Origin: Bacteroidota bacterium
Lineage (GTDB): Bacteria > Bacteroidota > Bacteroidia > Cytophagales > Cyclobacteriaceae
Direction of reading: 5' to 3'
DNA: 64,000 nucleotides
Assembly (NCBI GenBank): GCA_023428695.1
Contig: JAEYWY010000018.1
Location: forward strand, 1-64,000
Of the stretch, positions 1-9,243 are shown one piece after another; the stretch's first letter is position 1, and each line of letters begins with the position of its first letter. Both the position numbers and the translations under genes were made by a program. The notes beneath the pieces were generated by a model. The model searched no databases. It was not told the DNA's origin and saw only the letters and a list, made by a program, of their open reading frames with translations.

Positions 1-787
1 TGGGAGCTTTGGCACTGTAGGAGGAAACACGTGAAGCGAAAGGAACATCTGCTGGGTATGGAACAGTTGCTCCACTTACCGCTAAGGTTCCATCCTCCAA
101 TCGTGAGCTGGGGCTGGCTTCTAGTACAGCCAGGGCGCCTTCTTTCTGACAGAGTTCCCACTTCAGGTAAGCCAGCCGTTGTGGTTCGGTGGGTGCCCGG
201 AAACGTCTGCCGCCAAACGACTCACTTGCTGACGAGTTCGCCATTTCGAGCAGTGCAGCATCATCAAGACGACGTGCGTCAGCCTCAAAACCAGGCTTAA
301 CCGGTGTAGGCAGGCTGAACAAAACGAATTTCCCTTTCAGTTTCCCCTGGTATTTTTTGATATCTTCTTCATTTTGAATGTCCAGGTATACAGCCTCGGC
401 AGCCTGTGCGCCCTTAATTCCGGGAGACCATGCTTTCGGATAGGCGATTACCGGAAAGTACACCGGGCCGAGGTTTTGAAGCGAGAAACGCTTAAGATTC
501 CAGCCGCGACCGAATGCCACATCCCATTCGTCAAAACGAACGTTCTCAACGCCAAATTTCTGCAGCGTTGAGCGGCTGTACTCCGCCGCGTTTTTATATC
601 CTGTTGAGTTTGTGAGACGCGGGCCGTGGACGTCGGTGAGCATATGGAGGATATCCATAACCTGGGAGCGCTCAGTGCCTTCTTTTTTGATTTTTGCGAC
701 GATTGCAGTGTCGACTTTTTCTGATCCCTGCGCATACGTCATGCTGACGCAAGCCAGGAACGCGAGAAACGGTATAAATCTCTTCAT
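1..787 (-). CDS. M28-family metallopeptidase, N-terminal part (runs off the left edge)
   Basis: An open frame starts at ATG 787 on the minus strand and stays open to position 1, giving 262 residues with the C-terminus outside the window. It begins with a signal peptide (MKRFIPFLAFLACVSMTYAQ), so the product is exported. The segment with MLTDVHGPRLTNSTGY, followed by a mixed region resembling a protease-associated domain (about residues 110-230), is the usual N-terminal half of Bacteroidota M28 aminopeptidase-like proteins. The zinc ligands of M28 enzymes lie further C-terminal and cannot be seen here, so catalytic competence is untested. The family assignment rests on the N-terminal signature only. 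Confidence 0.72.
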   Translation of the reverse strand, partial: MKRFIPFLAFLACVSMTYAQGSEKVDTAIVAKIKKEGTERSQVMDILHMLTDVHGPRLTNSTGYKNAAEYSRSTLQKFGVENVRFDEWDVAFGRGWNLKRFSLQNLGPVYFPVIAYPKAWSPGIKGAQAAEAVYLDIQNEEDIKKYQGKLKGKFVLFSLPTPVKPGFEADARRLDDAALLEMANSSASESFGGRRFRAPTEPQRLAYLKWELCQKEGALAVLEASPSSRLEDGTLAVSGATVPYPADVPFASRVSSYSAKAP

Positions 788-868
788 AGGTTAATGATTA
801 AGGGATAAAAATAACGGCATCTGGCAATACCCGAGGTACCGCTCGTTTAATTTTTGGCTTAATTCTGA

Positions 869-1369
869 TTATTTGTCCTTGCCGATTTGAAGAACAAGGT
901 CTTTTCGCGACAAATAGATGTTCCATATACCCTGAAGCTCTTCGATGCCGTCTTCATTTGTACGGGTTTGTGGTTGGGAAAACAGTAGCGAATCGTAATC
1001 GGTACGTTGGTCGTCGACCCAGACCTTTTGGATATTCTCTTCGGCGCCTTCGGCAATTCCCGCGATGTAAGCCTCGATCAACTCTCTTTCGATGGCGCGG
1101 GCACTGGTGTTCCCCGGCGTCAGAAAACGAACGGTCACTTTTTCACTTCGGGCAATGTTATCGATGTTGGAGGAGTCTGCTGTCTTCAGTTTTGCCATGA
1201 CAGCCTGTGCTTTCTTCAGAGCCTCGGCCATAATTTCAGCCTCGCTCACCTTAATTATTTTTTGTTGTTCCATTCCTTCCCTGATATGCTTCCGCTGTTC
1301 GTCCGATAACGTACCGCCACAGGCCGAAAGGAGTATGGATCCAATAAGAAACAAGGGTAATTTTTTCAT
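869..1369 (-). CDS. Putative lipoprotein of unknown function
   Basis: 166 residues with a clear lipoprotein signal: short basic start, hydrophobic stretch and lipobox LLSAC with Cys17 followed by glycines. The mature part is charged and mostly helical (EEGMEQQ to KKAQAVMAK), then has a mixed alpha/beta C-terminal half. I do not recognise a catalytic motif. The gene follows the peptidase gene's start by 81 bp on the same strand and is divergent from prfA, so it may be co-transcribed with the peptidase. Membrane anchoring is well supported; the function is unknown. Confidence 0.8.
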   Translation of the reverse strand: MKKLPLFLIGSILLSACGGTLSDEQRKHIREGMEQQKIIKVSEAEIMAEALKKAQAVMAKLKTADSSNIDNIARSEKVTVRFLTPGNTSARAIERELIEAYIAGIAEGAEENIQKVWVDDQRTDYDSLLFSQPQTRTNEDGIEELQGIWNIYLSRKDLVLQIGKDK

Positions 1370-1462
1370 GTCCGAAAATGACTCAAAGCCCCAAATTTAC
1401 AATTGCTCCTGACATAACCGTAACTCATTTCTAATTTGTAACTTGCGCGGCTATTTGAATTT

Positions 1463-2536
1463 ATGGTTGAGAAACTTGAAGAAATCAAGCTCCGTTTTGA
1501 GGAAGTGGGTATGCTGCTCGTTCAGCCGGATATCGTTTCCGATATCAAGAAGTACTCCCAGCTGAGTAAGGAATATCGTGACCTGGAAAAGGTCGTTGTG
1601 AAATACAATCAATACACCGAGGCGACGGGCCATCTCAAACAGGCGAAGGATGTTCTCGCCCGGGAGAAAGACGAAGAAATGCGGGAACTCGCCAAGCTTG
1701 AGATTGACGAACTTGAGCCAAGGATCGAGAAACTTGAATCTGAACTCAAGGAGTTGCTGATCCCCCGTGATCCCAATGACGACAAGAACGTGCTGTTGGA
1801 AATCCGCGCCGGTACCGGTGGAGACGAAGCCGCGCTTTTTGCGGGCGACCTTTGGCGAATGTATCAGCGTTTCTGTGACAAGCGTGGACTGAAGATGACC
1901 GTGCTTGATGTCACTGAGGGAACGGCAGGTGGTTATAAGGAAGTGATCAGCAGTATCAGTGGCGATGGCGCCTATGGACTGTTCAAATTTGAATCCGGGG
2001 TTCATCGTGTTCAGCGGGTGCCTGCGACAGAGCAGCAGGGTCGTGTTCACACGTCTGCGGCATCGGTGGTGGCATTGCCTGAAGTTGAAGACGTGGAAGC
2101 AGTAGAAATTAATCCGGCCGACATAGAAATCCAGACTGCCCGTTCGAGCGGTGCTGGTGGACAGAATGTGAACAAGGTCGAAACGAAGGTGCAGCTTACC
2201 CATAAGCCCACTGGCATAGTCATCACTTGTCAGGTGGAGCGTTCACAACATGGAAACCGTGAGCGTGCCATGCAGATGCTCAAGACAAAGCTGTATGAGA
2301 TGGAGGTCGAGAAACAACAAAACGAAATTGGTGCTGCACGTCGTTCTCTCGTGAGGAGCGGTGACCGATCTGAAAAGATTCGTACCTACAACTATCCACA
2401 AAGTCGCGTTACCGACCACCGGATTGGCTACACTGTTTACAATTTACCTGCTGTGATGAATGGGGATCTCGACGATTTCGTTGAGCAGCTTCGCATCGCC
2501 GACACCGCGGAACGAATGACGGAGGCCCAGAAATAA
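1463..2536 (+). CDS. prfA: Peptide chain release factor 1
   Basis: 357 residues, the normal length for RF1. It recognises UAA and UAG in the ribosomal A site and triggers release of the finished protein. The stop-codon reading tripeptide PAT is at residues 187-189 (RF2 would carry SPF) and the catalytic GGQ loop is at 232-234 within SGAGGQNVNKVE. The N-terminal coiled-coil domain spans about residues 1-100. Start ATG 1463 gives the family-typical opening MVEKLEEIKLRFEEV. The gene stands alone, divergent from the lipoprotein gene upstream and directly abutting the convergent gene at 2537-2971. No prmC methyltransferase gene is next to it. Confidence 0.98.
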   Translation: MVEKLEEIKLRFEEVGMLLVQPDIVSDIKKYSQLSKEYRDLEKVVVKYNQYTEATGHLKQAKDVLAREKDEEMRELAKLEIDELEPRIEKLESELKELLIPRDPNDDKNVLLEIRAGTGGDEAALFAGDLWRMYQRFCDKRGLKMTVLDVTEGTAGGYKEVISSISGDGAYGLFKFESGVHRVQRVPATEQQGRVHTSAASVVALPEVEDVEAVEINPADIEIQTARSSGAGGQNVNKVETKVQLTHKPTGIVITCQVERSQHGNRERAMQMLKTKLYEMEVEKQQNEIGAARRSLVRSGDRSEKIRTYNYPQSRVTDHRIGYTVYNLPAVMNGDLDDFVEQLRIADTAERMTEAQK

Positions 2537-2971
2537 TTAAAACACATTCGTAAGCCTGTAGTAGTCGGAGAGTACAACACGAAAGGCATCCGCCTCATCT
2601 TCGCCCTCAAACAATGGTACGTATCCGCCATTGTAAAAAATGTAGAATTCGTTTTCGGCAATGATGCCCTCATAAATCCGCGTCGCGAATTCAAGCATGT
2701 TTTCCCTTCCGCGTTCGGCGAGGCGATAACCGTACTTCGCGCCTGTTTTGCTGTTCACTTCACGAATGATGATCGTTTCTTCCCGTTGAAGGGCTTCATT
2801 TGTTTCCATCAGCAGGTTCGCCTGATTGTTGAACCAATCGATGACGATCACGGGAGTCAGGGTTGGGCGTGAATTGCCGGTGTTTCGATCCCCATGGCGA
2901 TATGCCACCCATTTTGCCTGGGGAAGGTCCGTAGCATCGTAATAGACCTGGCGCACATTCCGGAAGAACAT
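2537..2971 (-). CDS. Conserved-looking hypothetical protein
   Basis: 144 residues from ATG 2971, without signal peptide or membrane segment. The sequence is rich in aromatic and charged residues, with a WVAYRHGDR stretch near the N-terminus and a C-terminal FYNGGYVPLFEGEDEADAF segment. I do not recognise the family. The frame stays open for 14 codons upstream of this ATG (NRDKFTFSYTDDSY) and those codons look protein-like. They are preceded by an ATG at 3019 that is immediately followed by an in-frame TAG (3016-3014). The true N-terminus is therefore uncertain. The gene is convergent with prfA with no spacer. Confidence 0.65.
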   Translation of the reverse strand: MFFRNVRQVYYDATDLPQAKWVAYRHGDRNTGNSRPTLTPVIVIDWFNNQANLLMETNEALQREETIIIREVNSKTGAKYGYRLAERGRENMLEFATRIYEGIIAENEFYIFYNGGYVPLFEGEDEADAFRVVLSDYYRLTNVF

Positions 2972-3129
2972 ATATGAGTCGTCGGTGTAGGAAAAGGTAA
3001 ACTTGTCACGATTCTACATGCCCTTTCCGGTCGATTTTGCATGCGATCACGACAAAATGCAGGATAAACCAAAACAAAAGCCGGTTTTGCACCATTTTCG
3101 CTAAATTGTTCCCAAATAAAACAAACACT

Positions 3130-3711
3130 ATGAGCAAAGGATTAATTACAGTGCTGGTAGTAATCGGGGCAATCGTTGTCATCGGCCTCATCTTCGTAAG
3201 CTGGGGTACCGGAATTTACGACAATGCCGTGCAGGCGCAGGAAAAAGTCAATCAGGCTTTTGGCGATGTTCAGGCAACGTATCAGCGTCGTGCTGACCTC
3301 GTTCCCAACCTGGTTGCAACGGTTAAAGCCGCTGCTGAGAACGAAAGAGGTATCCTGACCGAGGTAACACAGGCTCGTGCAGGTATCGTTGGTGCAAAGA
3401 CTCCGGAGGATCTCGAGATAGCAGGCCGGCGCATCAATACAGCGATCAATCTTGCATTTGAAGCCTATCCTCAAATTCGTTCAACCGAAAACTTTCAGGA
3501 TCTGCAGGCACAGCTCGAAGGAACGGAAAATCGAATCAATGTTGCCCGTCAGCGATATAATGAAGCTGTGACGAACTATAATTCATACGTTCGTGGTTTC
3601 TTTAAGAAAATGGCATTGAACTTTTTTGGAGGCGGTGAAGATTTCGCACCGCGTCAGCAATTCAATGCATCGGCTGCTGCTCAGGACGCGCCCACAGTAA
3701 ACTTTGATTAA
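3130..3711 (+). CDS. lemA: LemA family protein
   Basis: 193 residues. A single N-terminal membrane segment (about residues 5-25, LITVLVVIGAIVVIGLIF) precedes the helical LemA domain, including the conserved region QAQEKVNQAFGDVQATYQRR and DLVPNLVATVKAAA. LemA proteins are membrane-anchored helical bundles of uncertain role. I chose ATG 3130, which puts the start just before the membrane segment; the frame is open further upstream but the extra residues look non-coding. LemA genes are often followed by a TPM-domain (YgcG-like) gene. Here none follows, and a strong terminator closes the transcript. Confidence 0.93.
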   Translation: MSKGLITVLVVIGAIVVIGLIFVSWGTGIYDNAVQAQEKVNQAFGDVQATYQRRADLVPNLVATVKAAAENERGILTEVTQARAGIVGAKTPEDLEIAGRRINTAINLAFEAYPQIRSTENFQDLQAQLEGTENRINVARQRYNEAVTNYNSYVRGFFKKMALNFFGGGEDFAPRQQFNASAAAQDAPTVNFD

Positions 3712-3742
3712 GATCTGACTCTCCGCTTGCAATTTGGAGAGG

Positions 3743-3770
3743 CCCCGGCGAATGCCGGGGTTTTTTGTTT
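3743..3770 (+). terminator. Rho-independent terminator after lemA
   Basis: A 7-bp GC-only stem CCCCGGC (3743-3749) and GCCGGGG (3754-3760) with a GAAT loop is followed by TTTTTTGTTTT. It begins 31 bp after the lemA stop codon, on the lemA strand. Confidence 0.93.
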
Positions 3771-3968
3771 TAGTTCAATTCATCAGGGGAAACGATTACC
3801 TGTTAAGAAATTGTTTCCATGATGTTAAGAAAATTACTGAATCGCCAGGCCGATCGCGTGGTACTCCCGATTCATTTTCGTTGTACCGCCTTCTCTTTAA
3901 CATTTTCGTAATACCGCGGTCCTAATAACGTAATATGTGAACGGCACCTTTGCACAAACCAAAGGACT

Positions 3969-6791
3969 ATGTTGCAAAGAGCTATTTTCACATTGACCAT
4001 CGCACTGATTTCACTCAATGCGTTGGCTCAGCCGGGTTCAATTTCAGGAAAAGTAACGGATGGAAAAAGCGGAGAAACAATCATTGGGGCAAACGTCGTA
4101 ATTGACGGAACCGCCGTCGGTGCCGCTACGGACATCGAAGGGAATTTTCAAATTGATAACGTCAAGCCCGGAGTCTATAACCTTAATGTCTCATTTGTTA
4201 CGTATAAGACTCATGTCATCCCGGATGTGGTGGTCGAGGCCGGGAGGAAAACGGCTTTGAAGGTTGCCCTGGTCGAAGATGCCACGGAACTGAAGGAAGT
4301 CGTTGTAACGGCATCACGTGAAATCAATACTGACTATGCGTTACTTGGCGCCATCAGGGAAAGCAAGCTTGTGGTCTCGGGAATTTCTGCAGAGCAAATT
4401 CGCAAGTCACAAGACCGGGATGCTGCTCAGGTTGTGAGACGGGTTCCCGGTGTTACCATTCAGGACAATCGCTTTGTGGTTGTGAGGGGACTGGCGTCGC
4501 GTTATAGTAATGTGATCCTTAACGGGGTAGTGGCCCCGAGTACCGAGGCGGACAGTCGTGCTTTTTCCTTTGACATCATTCCAAGTGGGTTGCTCGACAG
4601 AATGCTCGTATACAAATCGGGCTCTGCTGAACTTCCCGGTGATTTCGCGGGCTCCGTCATTCAAATCAATACAAAGAGTGCTGTAGAAGAGAACTTCACA
4701 AACTTCTCCATAGGAACCGGCCACCGCTTCAACACAACATTCACAACGCGATTGTCACAACAGCGGTCATCAACGGAGTGGCTGGGCTTTGACAATGGAA
4801 TGCGGGATCTTCCTGCGAATGCTCCCGCTGATTACAGGGACCTCGGCATGAACGCAGCGCTGATTGAAGCTGAAAGCCGGAAGTTCAACAATTCATGGCG
4901 ACTGGAGGAACTTAAAGTCAGGCCGGACATTCGAATGGGCTTTGATCTTGGCCGTAGTTTTGATGTGGGCAGGCTTAGCATCAGCACAATCGGTGCGCTC
5001 AGCTACAGCAATACAAACCAGTTTAACGAAATTGAATTTAATCGGTATCAAAACTACACGGATGACGGAAACGGCGATCAGATCAGCGATGACTTTTTCA
5101 GATACACGGATCGTCAGTTGACAAATAACGTCAGACTTGGAGCACTCAGTAATTGGACCATCAGGTACAGTAATAACAGTCGGATTGAATTCCGAAATCT
5201 TTACAACCGCCTGGGGACAACACAGACCACGATTCGTGAAGGCAACAACTACTTCCGGGATGCATACTATCGCAACTACTCACTGCGCTATGTAGAACGA
5301 AGTATCTATTCGGGTCAGCTTGAAGGAAAGCACAAACTCCCGAATGGCAAATCGGCGCTTACATGGATGGCAGGATATACCAACGCACAACGGGATGAAC
5401 CTGATTGGAAGCGTCTTGTAACGGTACGGTCAATTGGCGCCTCGGAGCAAACTCCCTTTATCGTTGTGATCCCCTTCTCGACCAGTGCTTCGAATGCTGC
5501 GCGATTCTACCAAACACTCGATGAGTATTCAATTACGCATCGCCTCGACTTCGATCACAAAATCAGCCGCGGGCAGGAAAAAGATCCCTTGGAAATCAAA
5601 GCCGGTTATTGGTTTGAATACAAAGACAGGAGTTTCTCCGCGCGATCATTAGGTCACGTGGTGAGGAGTGGATTTGATCAGCAGGGACCAATTGGAAGTC
5701 TCCCTTTCAATGAAATTTTTGATCCTGGAAATGTAGACTATAACGAGGGACACCACATATCGGAGAATACCAAAGTGACCGATTCTTACGCGGCGAGCAA
5801 TACGCTGGGAGCAGCCTATGCGAGTATAAACCTTCCGTTGTCGCGAAAGGTTCGCATAATACCAGGTATACGTGTTGAACATAATATTCAGGAGCTTGCT
5901 ACGCCCGAAGGCGTAGGTGCTGCAAAAGTGGAGAACCCGATCACGAGCATACTGCCTTCAATAAACCTCTCTTATGATTTGAGTACAACATCACTCATTC
6001 GCCTGGCGTATAGCAAGACCGTCAATCGTCCGGAGTTTCGTGAACTGGCACCATTCAGCTTTTTTGATTTCGACAACCAGGCCGACATTCAGGGCAATCC
6101 AAGACTCAAGACTGCAAACATTCACAATGTAGATTTGCGTTGGGAGTATTATCCGACACCGGGACAAACCATTTCGGTAGGCACGTTTTACAAATACTTC
6201 ATTGATCCGATTGAAGTAAATATCAACAACGGTACTGACAATCCGACATTTCCTTTTAACAACGCGGACAGAGCACAAAACTACGGCGTGGAAGTCGAAA
6301 TGCGGAAGGCGCTCGCGTATTCGTCCCGCAGCACGTTTCTTAACAACACATCTGTTGTTTTGAACGCCGCATACATCGTAAGCGAAATTCAGCTGGAGAA
6401 CGATGGCACACTACTCGAAAAGGATTCGCGCCCGATGCAGGGACAGTCCCCTTACATTGTCAACGCGGGCCTTTTCTATACGGATGATAACCGGGGCCTT
6501 CAGGCAAATATTCAGTACAACGTAGCAGGTAGGCGCATCGCCTTTGTAGGCTTGCCGGGAATTCCAACATGGTGGGAAATGCCACGACACGTGCTTGATC
6601 TAACGGTTTCCAAATCGGTTGGCCAACGAACTGAACTTCGTTTTGGCATAAGCGACATTCTTAACTCACGACAATACATCGTAGAAGATGCAAACCTCGA
6701 CAACGATCTCTCCAATGCGAATACCAATAAAGTAGTACGCAGTACGCGAGGTGGCCAGTACGCGACGCTGTCGGTAGCGTTTAAGTTGTGA
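3969..6791 (+). CDS. TonB-dependent outer-membrane receptor with carboxypeptidase-like domain
   Basis: 940 residues. The signal peptide (about 1-20, ending ALAQ) is followed by a carboxypeptidase-regulatory-like beta-sandwich (about 22-100, GSISGKVTDGKSGETIIGAN), a TonB plug (about 125-235, with RDAAQVVRRVPGVTIQ and NGVVAPSTEADSRA) and a long beta-barrel ending in an aromatic/hydrophobic strand (ATLSVAFKL). Such receptors import bound nutrients across the outer membrane using TonB energy. There is no SusD gene beside it, so it is not a standard Sus glycan locus. The neighbour 94 bp downstream is a beta-helix lipoprotein, a pairing often seen in Bacteroidota. The substrate cannot be told from sequence. 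Confidence 0.93.
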   Translation: MLQRAIFTLTIALISLNALAQPGSISGKVTDGKSGETIIGANVVIDGTAVGAATDIEGNFQIDNVKPGVYNLNVSFVTYKTHVIPDVVVEAGRKTALKVALVEDATELKEVVVTASREINTDYALLGAIRESKLVVSGISAEQIRKSQDRDAAQVVRRVPGVTIQDNRFVVVRGLASRYSNVILNGVVAPSTEADSRAFSFDIIPSGLLDRMLVYKSGSAELPGDFAGSVIQINTKSAVEENFTNFSIGTGHRFNTTFTTRLSQQRSSTEWLGFDNGMRDLPANAPADYRDLGMNAALIEAESRKFNNSWRLEELKVRPDIRMGFDLGRSFDVGRLSISTIGALSYSNTNQFNEIEFNRYQNYTDDGNGDQISDDFFRYTDRQLTNNVRLGALSNWTIRYSNNSRIEFRNLYNRLGTTQTTIREGNNYFRDAYYRNYSLRYVERSIYSGQLEGKHKLPNGKSALTWMAGYTNAQRDEPDWKRLVTVRSIGASEQTPFIVVIPFSTSASNAARFYQTLDEYSITHRLDFDHKISRGQEKDPLEIKAGYWFEYKDRSFSARSLGHVVRSGFDQQGPIGSLPFNEIFDPGNVDYNEGHHISENTKVTDSYAASNTLGAAYASINLPLSRKVRIIPGIRVEHNIQELATPEGVGAAKVENPITSILPSINLSYDLSTTSLIRLAYSKTVNRPEFRELAPFSFFDFDNQADIQGNPRLKTANIHNVDLRWEYYPTPGQTISVGTFYKYFIDPIEVNINNGTDNPTFPFNNADRAQNYGVEVEMRKALAYSSRSTFLNNTSVVLNAAYIVSEIQLENDGTLLEKDSRPMQGQSPYIVNAGLFYTDDNRGLQANIQYNVAGRRIAFVGLPGIPTWWEMPRHVLDLTVSKSVGQRTELRFGISDILNSRQYIVEDANLDNDLSNANTNKVVRSTRGGQYATLSVAFKL

Positions 6792-6884
6792 GTTACGAAA
6801 TAACAATTTGCTAACGGGGCATTAACGCCAACTTTCAACGTCGATCATAATTTGCAGACATAAGAAAGTAAATAAACCAAAATC

Positions 6885-8525
6885 ATGAAAAGAAGATTTG
6901 TTCTGCAACTCCTGGCAATGGTAACGGCCATCTCATCGATCACATTCCTTTCATCATGTGATGATGACGACCCGGAAGGCGCCGCTCCCGCGGTAACAAT
7001 TAATCCAACATCAGCAACTGACAAACCGGGTGCAGTTGTAACCGCAACCGTATCCATCACAGCCCCTAATGGTGGCAAGTCATTACAGATTTCCGGAATT
7101 GATGCTGATGACATCGTTTTGAACGGGACGAACCAGCAGGATGTTGAAGTGGACATTGCCATACCGGCCAATGCAACGGCTGGTTCTACAATTACAGTTG
7201 TGTTCATTGCCGTTGACAAGACTGACAAAACGTCTATGCCGGTGGAGTTCCCCATTACCATAGGCGATCCGCTGGATATCCTTGAAGGTAATATCACAGC
7301 GAACACAACGCTTGATGCTTCGAAACGATATCTCATCCGGGGTAAAGTTTATGTGCAGGCACCTGCAACGCTCACGATACCTGCGGGAACAATCCTGTTT
7401 GGAGAAAAGGACACAGATGGTACTTTGATTATAAACCGGGGCGCAAAAATCGATGCGCAGGGTACTGCGGACAGTCCCATCATTATGACGTCGCAGGCGC
7501 CGAAAGGCTTTCGCAATCGCGGTGACTGGGGCGGAGTAGTCATTCTTGGAAGGGCTTACAATAGCAACGGCGCATCTGCAACCATTGAAGGTATTCAGGG
7601 TGAAGCCGGATCAGAGAATGGGGCATATGGTCCAGGTACCGGTGACGCCGACGATGCGGATGACAGCGGAATATTGAGATATGTCCGAATAGAATTCGCA
7701 GGCATCGCACTTTCGCAGGACAATGAACTCAACTCCCTGACTATGGGTTCCGTTGGCTCAGGCACAACCATCGATCATATTCAGGTTTCCTATGCCAATG
7801 ATGACGCCTTTGAATGGTTTGGAGGATCGGTAAATCACAAATACCTCATTGCCTACTCTACGCTCGATGACGATTTTGATACCGACCGCGGATACAACGG
7901 CAAAACTCAATTCGGTTTGATTTTACGGGATCCCCTTCAGGCTGATTTCTCCGGATCACGCGCCTGGGAATCATCAAGTAACAGCAACGCGAACCCGCCA
8001 ACAGTTGGAGGAACGAGCCGGCATTCAACTCCTGTATTTTCAAATGTCACAGTTTGTGGTCCGCTACTGTTCAAAAGTTCGGCCAACATTAACCAGTTCT
8101 TCCGGTCAGGTGTTGAGGTGAATAGTAACTCGGCGATCAAAATTCACAACTCCATTATTGCCGGTTTCCCGAAAGCAGCCACGTTTGCAACAGCGGGAGC
8201 AACGGTAACAAATAACGTCTTCGCTGCAAATGCTGCCAATGCGGCAGATGGCGCTTCTGCTCCTGCAAACTTTGGTTCCGACAATACCCTTGAGGGTGAC
8301 GTAACGAAGATCTTCGGTGCTTTTACCTCGGGATCGCTTTACTCATTTGAGGACGCACCGCTTCTTCAGGCGGAGAACAGTCCATACCTCACAGGGGCAG
8401 CTGATCCTGGCGACGGTTTCTTCGACGACGTGCCGTTCTTCGGTGCATTCGGAACCGATGCAAGTGCAGAATGGAATTTTGATAAAGCATGGATCAATTT
8501 CGATCCGGCGAATGAAGTGTATTAG
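6885..8525 (+). CDS. Surface lipoprotein with right-handed beta-helix-like region
   Basis: 546 residues. The lipobox FLSSC has Cys25 followed by four Asp, which fits the acidic export signal that directs Bacteroidota lipoproteins to the cell surface. An Ig-like region (about 30-130) is followed by a repetitive segment (ITANTTLDASKRYLIRGKVY, PATLTIPAGTILFGEKDTDG, then GDWGGVVILGRA and DDAFEWFGGSVNHKYL) typical of a widespread Bacteroidota family of parallel beta-helix lipoproteins. Members are often named only as T9SS-associated or hypothetical; I see no clear T9SS sorting tail here. It sits downstream of the TonB receptor and probably serves it as a surface-binding partner, which is inference. 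Confidence 0.85.
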   Translation: MKRRFVLQLLAMVTAISSITFLSSCDDDDPEGAAPAVTINPTSATDKPGAVVTATVSITAPNGGKSLQISGIDADDIVLNGTNQQDVEVDIAIPANATAGSTITVVFIAVDKTDKTSMPVEFPITIGDPLDILEGNITANTTLDASKRYLIRGKVYVQAPATLTIPAGTILFGEKDTDGTLIINRGAKIDAQGTADSPIIMTSQAPKGFRNRGDWGGVVILGRAYNSNGASATIEGIQGEAGSENGAYGPGTGDADDADDSGILRYVRIEFAGIALSQDNELNSLTMGSVGSGTTIDHIQVSYANDDAFEWFGGSVNHKYLIAYSTLDDDFDTDRGYNGKTQFGLILRDPLQADFSGSRAWESSSNSNANPPTVGGTSRHSTPVFSNVTVCGPLLFKSSANINQFFRSGVEVNSNSAIKIHNSIIAGFPKAATFATAGATVTNNVFAANAANAADGASAPANFGSDNTLEGDVTKIFGAFTSGSLYSFEDAPLLQAENSPYLTGAADPGDGFFDDVPFFGAFGTDASAEWNFDKAWINFDPANEVY

Positions 8526-8546
8526 TTGGTATAATGATCAATACAT

Positions 8547-8574
8547 AGTCCGGGCGATGTCCCGGACTTTTTTA
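8547..8574 (+). terminator. Rho-independent terminator between the two lipoprotein genes
   Basis: Stem AGTCCGGG (8547-8554) and CCCGGACT (8561-8568) with a 6-nt loop, followed by a run of T to 8573. It lies between the beta-helix lipoprotein gene and the next gene, whose ATG is at 8580, only a few bases after the T-run. Confidence 0.9.
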
Positions 8575-8579
8575 TTATT

Positions 8580-9158
8580 ATGACTACGCGATTTCTGTTT
8601 TTGGTTCTGATTATTCTCGCGGCGTGCATGGACGCACCGCCATCAATAGACGGGGGCATCCTGAATCAGGCTGAGCGCGATGCCTTAATGACGCGACTTC
8701 TTCCGTACGTGGTAAAAAAGCCCGATCACATCGGATATGAGGAACGATTTGATGCGATACATGCTACGTACTATAAGAACGTAGCCTCATTATCGAATGC
8801 GCGGCTGAAATACTATTATGCGAATGACACGGCAACCTTTTTCTTTTATGAACATCGCGACTTGTCCAGTTTGTATGAGCACTATCGCGGTCTTGGAGGA
8901 TACTTCCGGGTAGACGCCAGAGGCAATATCACGTTGCTGAATCTGCTCTATCACACACCGCGTCTGACCTCAAACGAAATGGCTGCAAAGGGCGAATTGC
9001 TTTTCAGGGAAATGATCAACCGCGGAAATGTCAACGCCTTCATCGGCCGCCGCGACTTCATTCATGCGCCTAATAAGGATTTCTATTACGATACGCGTCG
9101 AAACCGCTGGGACTACACGCAGAACTCCTCGTGGAGGTTTTTGGAGCAGGAGAATTGA
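8580..9158 (+). CDS. Small putative lipoprotein of unknown function
   Basis: 192 residues. The lipobox ILAAC puts the lipidated cysteine at residue 16. The mature part is basic and tyrosine-rich (KYYYANDTATFFFYEHRD) with a C-terminal RRNRWDYTQNSSWRF; no family is recognised. The start ATG 8580 lies immediately after the T-run of the terminator at 8547-8574. No room is left for a separate promoter downstream of that terminator, so expression probably depends on read-through from the receptor/lipoprotein transcript. It is likely the third gene of that locus. Confidence 0.78.
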   Translation: MTTRFLFLVLIILAACMDAPPSIDGGILNQAERDALMTRLLPYVVKKPDHIGYEERFDAIHATYYKNVASLSNARLKYYYANDTATFFFYEHRDLSSLYEHYRGLGGYFRVDARGNITLLNLLYHTPRLTSNEMAAKGELLFREMINRGNVNAFIGRRDFIHAPNKDFYYDTRRNRWDYTQNSSWRFLEQEN

Positions 9159-9200
9159 ATTGTATTTGTGTAGTCTGTTTCTGTGGGCACCTTGTTCTTC

Positions 9201-9237
9201 ACACAGAATGCACGGAAAACACAGAGAAGCCACAGAA
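9201..9237 (-). repeat. Dispersed TTCCGTGG/CTTCTCTGTG-type intergenic repeat, copy A
   Basis: Read on the minus strand, this stretch gives GGTTCTGTGGCTTCTCTGTG followed by TTTTCCGTGCATTCTGTGTG. It closely matches two copies at 18709-18747 and 18812-18849 on the plus strand. It lies between convergent genes. Confidence 0.75.
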
Positions 9238-9243
9238 CCCCTT

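Noticed and set aside
1451..2203. Open frame of 250 codons antisense to prfA
   Set aside because: It lies entirely within release factor 1 and has no protein-like features.
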